A stretch of 64,000 nt of DNA from positions 1,840,501-1,904,500 of the forward strand of contig NZ_CP032621.1 in the NCBI RefSeq assembly GCF_003627155.1. The letters run 5' to 3'. The notes beneath the pieces are model-generated. The model was not told the DNA's origin. It did not search any database and saw nothing but the letters and a program-made list of their open reading frames with translations. The position numbers and the translations under genes are program-made. The DNA comes from Streptococcus gwangjuense (GTDB taxonomy: Bacteria > Bacillota > Bacilli > Lactobacillales > Streptococcaceae). Positions 58,574 to 64,000 of this stretch are shown here, piece by piece. How positions within the stretch are numbered: the stretch's first letter is position 1; each line of letters starts with the position of its first letter.

Positions 58574-59245
58574 CTATTTAAAGAAATTGACATTGTGGAG
58601 ATGAGGGATTTTTCGAATTTCTTCGATGGCATCATCACAGTTGCGACTATCGACTTCGATAATCATAATGGCTTTTTCACCAGCTTTTTCACGAGTAACA
58701 TTCATCTGGGCGATATTGATATCATAGCGGGAAAGTGCCTCTGTTACGAGGGCAATCATACCTGGAATATCTTGATGAACAATGATGATAGTCGGTGTAT
58801 TCATATTGAGAGAGACGGCAAAGCCATTGAGTTCGGTTACCTGAATATTCCCTCCACCGATAGAAATACCAGTTACGCTGATAGTCTTGTGCGCATTTTT
58901 GACGGTAATTTTAGTGGTGTTGGGGTGAGGGGCATTACTGTCTTTCTGAATGGTCCAGACAATCTTGATACCACGCTTGTGGGCGATCTCCAGACTGTTT
59001 GGGATTTCAGGATCATCTGTATCCATGCCCAAAATACCTGCAACAAGGGCTAGGTCTGTCCCGTGACCACGATAGGTCTTGGCAAATGAGTTAAATAGCT
59101 GGAATTCGACTTCTGTCGGAGTATCATCAAAAATGGAAGAGACAATCTTCCCAATACGAACAGCACCAGCGGTATGACTACTAGATGGGCCAATCATAAC
59201 TGGTCCGATGATATCAAAGACAGATTGAAAACGAAGTGATTTCAT
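58574..59245 (-). CDS. sdaAB: L-serine dehydratase, beta subunit
   Basis: A 223-aa subunit. The conserved I-G-P-S-S-S-H-T-A-G-A-V-R-I-G is near residue 18, and a C-terminal ACT domain (residues about 148-220) may bind serine as a regulator. First gene of the leftward sdaAB-sdaAA-HAD operon. TATAAT (complement of 59276-59281) is a likely -10. Confidence 0.95.
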   Translation of the reverse strand: MKSLRFQSVFDIIGPVMIGPSSSHTAGAVRIGKIVSSIFDDTPTEVEFQLFNSFAKTYRGHGTDLALVAGILGMDTDDPEIPNSLEIAHKRGIKIVWTIQKDSNAPHPNTTKITVKNAHKTISVTGISIGGGNIQVTELNGFAVSLNMNTPTIIIVHQDIPGMIALVTEALSRYDINIAQMNVTREKAGEKAIMIIEVDSRNCDDAIEEIRKIPHLHNVNFFK

Positions 59246-59484
59246 CAGTTTCCCCTTATAAAAATTCTTATCTCTATTATATCAAAGAATGAAAGTATTG
59301 GCTTTAATTGTGGATGAAAACCTTTTTACACTACAAATAGCATAAAAAAGCATCTTTTGTAACAAAAAATAGCTTATTTAGGGAAATAAAAAATAATTTT
59401 GTAATATTTCTACATAAAAGTGTCAAGAAACGGTAATATTTAAAGGGTATGATAGAACTATAGAAAGAAGGAGAATTTTCAAAT

Positions 59485-60132
59485 ATGAAATCAACAACTA
59501 AAAAGATTAAAACAACTCTTGCAGGAGTAGCTGCCTTGTTTGCAGTATTTGCTCCATCATTTGTATCTGCTCAAGAATCATCAACTTACACTGTTAAAGA
59601 AGGTGATACACTTTCAGAAATCGCTGAAACTCACAACACAACTGTTGAGAGATTGGCAGAAAACAACCACATTGACAACATCCATTTGATTTATGTTGGT
59701 CAAGAGTTGGTTATCGATGGTCCTGTAGCACCTGTTGCAACACCAGCGCCAACTACTTATGCAGCACCAGCTGCTCAAGATGAAACTGTTTCAGCTCCAG
59801 TAGCAGAAACTACAGAAGTAGCAGAAGAAGCTCCAGTGGCAAGCGCTCCTGTAACAGAAGAATCGGTTGCTACAACAGAAGCTTCAGCACCAGCTTCAAC
59901 TGTAAGTGGATCTGAAGCAGAAGCTAAAGAATGGATCGCTCAAAAAGAATCAGGTGGTAGCTATACAGCTACAAACGGCCAATACATTGGACGTTACCAA
60001 TTGACAGATTCATACTTGAACGGTGACTACTCAGCTGAAAACCAAGAACGTGTGGCAGATGCCTATGTTGCAGGACGCTACGGTTCATGGACTGCTGCTA
60101 AAAACTTCTGGCTTAACAACGGTTGGTATTAA
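59485..60132 (+). CDS. Secreted LysM protein with Apf/transglycosylase-like C-terminus
   Basis: A 215-aa secreted wall protein. Signal peptide cleaved after V-S-A (about residue 29). One LysM domain (residues about 34-78, Y-T-V-K-E-G-D-T-L-S-E-I-A) binds peptidoglycan. An Ala/Pro/Thr/Glu linker follows, then a C-terminal domain (A-K-E-W-I-A-Q-K-E-S-G-G-S-Y-T-A onward, ending W-L-N-N-G-W-Y) of the Apf/IsaA transglycosylase-like type with candidate catalytic Glu in K-E-S-G-G. -10 TATGAT at 59448-59453; the -35 is weak, which suggests an activator. A damaged copy of its 3' end lies 1.3 kb downstream. Confidence 0.9.
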   Translation: MKSTTKKIKTTLAGVAALFAVFAPSFVSAQESSTYTVKEGDTLSEIAETHNTTVERLAENNHIDNIHLIYVGQELVIDGPVAPVATPAPTTYAAPAAQDETVSAPVAETTEVAEEAPVASAPVTEESVATTEASAPASTVSGSEAEAKEWIAQKESGGSYTATNGQYIGRYQLTDSYLNGDYSAENQERVADAYVAGRYGSWTAAKNFWLNNGWY

Positions 60133-60141
60133 GAAATAGAA

Positions 60142-60165
60142 AAAGAGCCTTTGATGGCTCTTTTT
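60142..60165 (+). terminator. Terminator of the LysM gene
   Basis: AAAGAGCC TTTGAT GGCTCTTT, then a T run. Confidence 0.92.
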
Positions 60166-60219
60166 GTGTGCTTTTATTTGACAAAAGACAATTTTTAAAT
60201 AGTAGTAATAACAGATTGT

Positions 60220-61116
60220 TTACGGCTGACGAGATTCTGGAGTTTCTCCAGCTGAATTAGTGCGATTATTACTGTTAGTATCGCGAACCTCGGCATTATT
60301 ACTATTATTATTGGTATTCGTATCTCCTTGGGTTCCTGCAGTATCAGTAGCTTGATCTCGTGTATTGACAGCAGTGTTTCCCCCGCTTCTAGCACTATCA
60401 GATGAATATTGCTCGCTTACAGGTACTTGTGAATTATATCTGTTCCCATTTGACTCAGTATAGTTTGGAGTGTAGCTACCTCCTTCTGAAGAATAGCTTT
60501 CTCTTCCCTCAACGTTACTAGTCGTTTCTGTTTCTTTTTTATTAGACTTTTGTTCTTCTTCTTTTTTGGTCAAGACTTCAGCTTGCTTTTGGAATTTTGA
60601 AATCAGTTCTTGAATGGGTTTTATTTTTTCATCAATAGTAGCTTGTTCGCTTGTGGAGTTGACACTTTTAATAATTTCTAGTATCTTTTGTAAGGAAGTG
60701 ATGGCTGTTTCAAGTGCTTGTTTATCTTCAAACTGGCTATCGGATTCCTTTATATCCAATTTTAAAGCTTTTTCAGTATAATGATTAGTGATTTTATCGG
60801 CCGTAGAAGTAAGAAAATCTGTTAATGTCTTTTTGCCTTCGTCAGTGGTAGGCTTTAATTCTTGAATTTTTTTCCAATCCTCTATAATCGTTTCAGAATC
60901 AATATTGAAGTTTTTAATAGCATTTTTTACTTGTTCGACATCTTGTCCATCCTTATGTTGTTTGCTGAGAGCGATGTTCCCTCTCTCTGCTTGGATATGT
61001 TCTTGATGAATGACTAAGCCTATTAAAAGTCCAAGACCTACAACAATAATGATAGTAAAAATGGTATTTTTTGATTTTAGGATATCTTTGTAGTTTTTCA
61101 CAATCGTTCTACGCAC
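60220..61116 (-). CDS. Membrane-anchored secreted low-complexity protein, unknown
   Basis: A 298-aa protein with one N-terminal membrane helix (residues about 18-36). An extracellular coiled-coil-like part (residues about 50-195, Lys/Glu/Ile-rich) follows, then a disordered Ser/Asn/Gly/Thr-rich tail (residues about 200-298). No LPXTG. I do not recognise a family. The start is doubtful: GTG 61116 has no ribosome site, GTG 61101 is an alternative, and the only strong site (GGAGGAGGG) precedes an in-frame ATG at 61143 that runs into TAA three codons later. Possibly an allele with a damaged start, or a gene with a leader peptide. Confidence 0.65.
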   Translation of the reverse strand: MRRTIVKNYKDILKSKNTIFTIIIVVGLGLLIGLVIHQEHIQAERGNIALSKQHKDGQDVEQVKNAIKNFNIDSETIIEDWKKIQELKPTTDEGKKTLTDFLTSTADKITNHYTEKALKLDIKESDSQFEDKQALETAITSLQKILEIIKSVNSTSEQATIDEKIKPIQELISKFQKQAEVLTKKEEEQKSNKKETETTSNVEGRESYSSEGGSYTPNYTESNGNRYNSQVPVSEQYSSDSARSGGNTAVNTRDQATDTAGTQGDTNTNNNSNNAEVRDTNSNNRTNSAGETPESRQP

Positions 61117-61143
61117 ATGGATGAAGTATCTTTAAGTGATCAT

Positions 61144-61424
61144 GTACGCCCTCCTCCTCATTATAGTATATCATTTTTAGCTTATTTTATAAATAAGTTT
61201 ATAAGTAGAATCGAGATTTAACTGTTCATTGCCCTTTTTGTAATTATATTTCCGTTTCTATCAAAGAGAATATTAGATTATCAGCCTCTTTCTTGTCGTT
61301 AAAAAAGTGAGATATATTGACTTTTGAAAAAATGTCATAATTGAGTTGGGATAAATGTAAAAGTAAAACTTTGTCGTTAAATCGTTCGGCGATTCATGGT
61401 GACATGGACACGTAGTAGTAAGCG
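61144..61424. other. Gene-free AT-rich interval
   Basis: Contains TATACT/TATAAT-like -10 elements (complement of about 61163-61171) for the leftward gene and its GGAGGAGGG site. The remainder is AT-rich, and I find no convincing ORF or RNA. Confidence 0.4.
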
Positions 61425-61479
61425 CACTATGTGGCTTGGCAGAGCTAAAAACTTTTGGCTTAACAACGGCTGGTATTAA
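61425..61479 (+). pseudogene. 3' remnant of a second LysM/Apf-like gene
   Basis: The end of this segment encodes A-K-N-F-W-L-N-N-G-W-Y-stop followed by AAGAAATA. This is almost base for base the end of the LysM gene at 60090-60140. Upstream, recognisable bases (C-T-A-T-G-T-G-G-C-T-T-G-G) are out of frame, and the rest of the gene is gone. Confidence 0.75.
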
Positions 61480-61504
61480 GAAATAACGAATAGAATAATA
61501 TGAA

Positions 61505-61532
61505 AAGGTCGAGAAAATCCCTCGACTTTTTA
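61505..61532. terminator. Bidirectional terminator
   Basis: GGTCGAG / CTCGAC hairpin with T's on the plus strand and A's before it, usable by the leftward rgg gene and any rightward remnant transcript. Confidence 0.8.
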
Positions 61533-62393
61533 TATTTTCTTCGGTTGATAATAGGTCTCTACTTCTTTTTTGAGATGAGACAGCATAGAAGTTTCCTCGG
61601 TCAGCTCTAGAAGTGAGAAACCTTTTTGGATAAGTTTCGCATCATCCGTACAAATCCCGATACGGACATAGCAGATAGCAAGCCTATCGTAGCTTTTCTT
61701 GTTCTTAGCGTCCTCTAGTAAAGTATAGCAGATTTGTTGGCACATGTTTTTGTCTTGATTGTATAAGTAAATGGTGGAAAGGTTGAGTAGGATTGCTACT
61801 CGCAGTTCATATAGATGTTGATAGTTTTTATAGACTTCCAAGCGTTGCAATATTTTTTCAGTGATGAGATGGAGGTGTTCAATGGGAAAGCTAAAAAGGA
61901 TGGTATTGAGGATTTTTAGGTCATTTTCATACCATGTATCTTGTTTTTCAATCTTCTCCCAAAGCTTGTTGATAGTCTGTTTCACTTGGTCTGACAGTTC
62001 TCCAGTCCCATGTTGACGGAGATAAATAACAACTTCCAGCATATCCCTGATTTCTTCTATAGGTAGGTCGTGGCGGGTCTTGAGATAATTTTGGCATTTT
62101 TGAAATAGTTTTTCGAGTTCACTAGTCCCTAGGATTGAGCTCATATTGAGATAGGTTTGCCTGATTTCTGTTCGTTGGCTAGGTTGATAGAGATGGCAGA
62201 TATAGTCAAACTCTTCAAAACTCATATTGATTTGCCGGAGAAGAAACTCCATATTTTCATATTTGGGAGTTACCTTGCCGCTTTCAATCTTTGATAGGCT
62301 GGTTCTTGAAATGACATTTCCACAGACCTCTTCTTGGGTCAATCCTTTTGACTCGCGTATTTGTTTATAGACCTTTCCGAAATCATAACGCAT
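61530..62393 (-). CDS. Rgg-family quorum-sensing regulator
   Basis: A 287-aa protein with an N-terminal XRE helix-turn-helix (residues about 7-62, Y-K-Q-I-R-E-S-K-G-L-T-Q-E-E-V and R-T-S-L-S-K-I-E-S-G-K). A C-terminal all-helical, TPR-like region (residues about 70-287) follows, the layout of Rgg/RRNPP receptors that bind imported short peptides. RBS AAGGAG. Divergent from a 28-codon pheromone-like gene and next to a lactococcin-972-type bacteriocin, so it most likely activates both once the peptide accumulates. A GTTAAC repeat lies 23 nt upstream of its ATG, suggesting autoregulation. Confidence 0.9.
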   Translation of the reverse strand: MRYDFGKVYKQIRESKGLTQEEVCGNVISRTSLSKIESGKVTPKYENMEFLLRQINMSFEEFDYICHLYQPSQRTEIRQTYLNMSSILGTSELEKLFQKCQNYLKTRHDLPIEEIRDMLEVVIYLRQHGTGELSDQVKQTINKLWEKIEKQDTWYENDLKILNTILFSFPIEHLHLITEKILQRLEVYKNYQHLYELRVAILLNLSTIYLYNQDKNMCQQICYTLLEDAKNKKSYDRLAICYVRIGICTDDAKLIQKGFSLLELTEETSMLSHLKKEVETYYQPKKI

Positions 62394-62408
62394 AATTTTC
62401 TCCTTTTC

Positions 62409-62521
62409 GTGAAAAAGTTAACAAATAATAAAATCCTATTAAAAATATTGTATCATAGTAACAGGGATAGTAAAAAAGAAAACTAAAATAATGTGTGAAA
62501 AAAGTTAACTAATTTTAAAAT
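62409..62521. promoter_or_regulatory. Repeated GTTAAC motif between rgg and peptide gene
   Basis: The sequence GTGAAAAAGTTAACAAAT (62409 onward) recurs as GTGAAAAAAGTTAACTAAT (62495 onward), 86 bp apart. The right copy is centred at about -42 relative to the start predicted from TATACT (62537-62542), a classic activator position. No -35 is seen there. Candidate Rgg boxes. Confidence 0.65.
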
Positions 62522-62575
62522 AGAGTAAAGAAGAAGTATACTATAGATACAAAATACAGATAGGAAGGAAAGAGT

Positions 62576-62662
62576 ATGAATAAAAAAGTTTTTCGCTTTT
62601 TAGTTGTTCTTGCGTTTTTATTCAGCATTGCTACGGTTTTCCCATGGAGATGGCCGATATAA
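62576..62662 (+). CDS. Short pheromone-like peptide with C-terminal Trp-x-Trp
   Basis: A 28-codon ORF behind AGGAAGGAAAG. It encodes a basic N-terminus (M-N-K-K-V-F-R-F), a hydrophobic core (L-V-V-L-A-F-L-F-S-I-A-T-V) and the end F-P-W-R-W-P-I. Size, charge, hydrophobic leader and position divergent from an Rgg gene match SHP/ComS-type pheromone precursors. The Trp-Arg-Trp end resembles the Trp-x-Trp class reported for the pneumococcal RtgS peptide. The mature peptide would be the last 7-9 residues, imported by Ami/Opp. It is too short for normal gene prediction. Confidence 0.8.
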   Translation: MNKKVFRFLVVLAFLFSIATVFPWRWPI

Positions 62663-62730
62663 TGCGCTAGTTGTAAAAATGAAAGAAACGTGAGTCCAAT
62701 GGACTACGATACTTGTTGATAAATTACTAT

Positions 62731-62751
62731 AGCTGTTTTTACGGAACAGCT
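62731..62751 (+). other. Hairpin ahead of the bacteriocin gene
   Basis: Perfect AGCTGTT (62731-62737) / AACAGCT (62745-62751) with a 7-nt loop and no T run. It lies 23 nt before the bacteriocin ATG, so it may affect mRNA processing or translation. Confidence 0.45.
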
Positions 62752-62774
62752 CTCGATAATAGGAGAAATAAATC

Positions 62775-63059
62775 ATGAGAAAATTAGTTAAAATTGGTAT
62801 TGCATCTTTAATGGTATGTGGTATACTTGCTACTACAAATGCTTTAGCAGTATGGGTTGATGGTGGTCAATGGAACTATGGAGTAGGTTGGACAGGAACT
62901 TTTGGATATTCTGATTATTTACATTCTACTCGATCTCATACAGCAACTGTCAAGCATGGAGGTAGAATCTCTAAGGATCGTGAAGATCCCGAGGTTTGGG
63001 CTAAAGCTTCCCTTAATAAAATTCCGCCAACAGGATTAGAATATTTCTATGGATTTTAA
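62775..63059 (+). CDS. Lactococcin 972-family bacteriocin (streptococcin-like)
   Basis: A 94-aa precursor: Sec signal peptide (residues 1-25, cleaved after N-A-L-A) and a mature part of about 69 aa starting V-W-V-D-G-G. The family pattern is clear: G-G-x-W-x-Y-G-V-G near the start, Y-S-D-Y-L-H-S-T-R-S-H-T-A-T-V, and W-A-K-A-S near the end. Lactococcin 972 blocks septum formation by binding lipid II. RBS TAGGAGAA. It follows the pheromone-like gene and precedes a DUF1430 gene, the usual bacteriocin-partner order. No cysteine in the mature part. Confidence 0.92.
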   Translation: MRKLVKIGIASLMVCGILATTNALAVWVDGGQWNYGVGWTGTFGYSDYLHSTRSHTATVKHGGRISKDREDPEVWAKASLNKIPPTGLEYFYGF

Positions 63060-63069
63060 GTGAAATTTT

Positions 63070-63090
63070 CCCTCTCCTATTAGGAGAGGG
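63070..63090 (+). other. Strong intercistronic hairpin
   Basis: CCCTCTCCTA TTAGGAGAGGG forms a near perfect stem. It lacks a T run, so it is more likely a stabiliser or partial block that favours bacteriocin over partner expression than a full terminator. Confidence 0.6.
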
Positions 63091-63113
63091 AGAACTTTAG
63101 TGGAGGTACTTTT

Positions 63114-64000
63114 ATGAAAAAAATCAGTCATCTTTGTATGTTTCTGCTGTTGCTGTGTACCACTTTTTTTGTTTTTAATGTAAACTACACACGTGAAGCG
63201 GTTCGGATTCGGGAAATGGGAAAGACTGTAGATTCTTTGGATTTGTATTTGAAAGATATTAACGAACCTGCAGCGTCTGTTCTTCGATTTTTTGAGGATG
63301 TATCAAAGGAGTACAAAGTCTCCATCATCAAAACAGATAGTGGTGATGAGGTAATCAAGTCTGGTGTTTTTGATAAAGATACCTTCCCCTACCAAGAGTT
63401 TGGGATTTCTTCTCTTGATTTTACCACAGATGGTGAAGGAGTCTACAGTAATAAAGAAATTTCTAATAAACTTGGTACGATTCCGACCTTTCTAAAAGCC
63501 AAGCCTATTCAGCTTATGACTTTTCAAACCTATATCAAGGATACATCTCGTAGTTTAAATGGTCGCTATACGATAACTTCTACACAAGAGATGGATAAGG
63601 ATAGGATTGTACAGAAATGGAGCGATTTTTTCAAGATAGACCAGGCTACCTTGCTAGAGCCTACCTATAAAAGTGCAGTGGAAGTCATAAACCGAGATTT
63701 GCTTTTAACTGCCATTGTTTTTGTCTTGGCTATTTTACTTCTTGTGTTAGTAACAGTTTATCAGCCGATGATGGAGATGAAACGAGTGGGGGTTCAAAAG
63801 TTACTTGGTTTTCAAAGCGGGGCGATTTTAGCTGGTTTTGTAAAGACTAATTTTTATCTTCTCTTGGGTGGAAGTCTTGTCATTGACTTGGGACTATTTT
63901 TAGTGCTAGACTACAGGCCAAAACTTCTGTTCCCAAGTTTACTCTTATCCCAATTTCTGCTTTTACAGTTGTATTTGTTCATCAGTTGGCTGACCTACCT
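63114..64000 (+). CDS. DUF1430 bacteriocin-associated membrane protein, 3'-truncated by window
   Basis: The frame is open from ATG 63114 (RBS TGGAGGT) to the window edge, 295 codons visible; the family is usually about 650-700 aa. One N-terminal membrane helix (residues about 5-22), a long extracellular part (about 25-195), then helices at about 203-222, 245-265 and beyond, with M-E-M-K-R-V-G-V-Q-K-L-L-G-F between them. This FtsX-like motif is typical of the bacteriocin-associated integral membrane family (DUF1430). In lactococcin-972 clusters this protein works with an ABC ATPase as immunity/export unit; the ATPase should lie just right of the window. Confidence 0.88.
   Translation, partial: MKKISHLCMFLLLLCTTFFVFNVNYTREAVRIREMGKTVDSLDLYLKDINEPAASVLRFFEDVSKEYKVSIIKTDSGDEVIKSGVFDKDTFPYQEFGISSLDFTTDGEGVYSNKEISNKLGTIPTFLKAKPIQLMTFQTYIKDTSRSLNGRYTITSTQEMDKDRIVQKWSDFFKIDQATLLEPTYKSAVEVINRDLLLTAIVFVLAILLLVLVTVYQPMMEMKRVGVQKLLGFQSGAILAGFVKTNFYLLLGGSLVIDLGLFLVLDYRPKLLFPSLLLSQFLLLQLYLFISWLTY

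Noticed and set aside
59341-59450. Possible WalR direct repeats (TGTNAN-N5-TGTNAN) before the LysM gene
   Set aside because: TGT-containing hexamers occur, but no correctly spaced direct pair was found; only a weak promoter remains.
61143-61150. Short ORF M-I-T as an independent gene
   Set aside because: Only three codons; treated as part of the start problem of the downstream secreted protein.

Overview
This 64 kb window is chromosomal DNA of a Mitis-group Streptococcus (S. mitis / S. oralis / S. pseudopneumoniae / S. pneumoniae relatives). The low GC content, AGGAGG ribosome sites and U-tract terminators fit this. So do the gene neighbourhoods, which I recognise from pneumococcal genomes: ctsR-clpC, glpK-glpO-glpF, dltXABCD, adcRCBA, the GH92/GH125/GH38/ROK/GH20 N-glycan genes, and the run from the N-glycan ABC transporter to serine dehydratase. 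The gene order is not that of reference pneumococcal genomes as I remember them, and the cbpA/TCS06 genes expected beside clpC are absent. I therefore favour a non-pneumococcal Mitis-group species. Species assignment is inference. No rRNA, tRNA, CRISPR array or intact insertion sequence was seen.

Layout, first half. The window opens inside polA (3' part only). A TPP riboswitch then controls a thiamine-precursor operon (thiamine-binding YkoF/MTH1187-type protein, thiX, thiY, thiZ). Next come the CtsR box, ctsR and clpC; a nadR-pnuC-nrtR NAD-salvage operon; a small membrane protein; a Ser/Gln-rich lipoprotein; a leftward hslO-dusB-isochorismatase operon; an Mga-like regulator; and glpK, glpO and glpF. 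At 20.8-23.3 kb lies a second, divergent set of dlt genes (MBOAT dltB-like, dltD-like and a short dltX-like ORF that standard gene callers would miss), without dltA or dltC. An IS-like scar and the complete dltXABCD operon follow. Zinc uptake (adcRCBA), an SPFH protein and a cluster of DnaA boxes complete this half.

Layout, second half. From 33.3 to 46.1 kb, N-glycan catabolism genes (GH92, GH125, GH38, ROK kinase, GH20) sit directly beside the ABC transporter for N-glycan import. Imported or surface-trimmed mannose-rich and complex glycans would be dismantled by these exoglycosidases. After this come a CPBP protease with a bacteriocin-immunity-like protein, trhO, an unknown 286-aa protein, a PadR-DUF1700-DUF4097 envelope module, a CynX-type transporter, a GT2 glycosyltransferase, an EpsC/CapD-like dehydratase, a HAD phosphatase, L-serine dehydratase and a LysM/Apf-like wall protein.

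The right end is an accessory bacteriocin island. It holds a secreted low-complexity protein whose best start is interrupted by a stop, a decayed 3' copy of the LysM gene, an Rgg-type regulator divergent from a 28-codon pheromone-like gene ending in a Trp-x-Trp motif, a lactococcin-972-family bacteriocin, and the start of its DUF1430 partner, which runs off the window.

The most interesting signals are the extra dltB-dltD-dltX cassette, the Rgg/short-peptide/lactococcin-972 circuit with its repeated GTTAAC sites, the DnaA-box cluster away from any visible origin gene, and the fusion of the N-glycan enzyme and transporter loci into one region.
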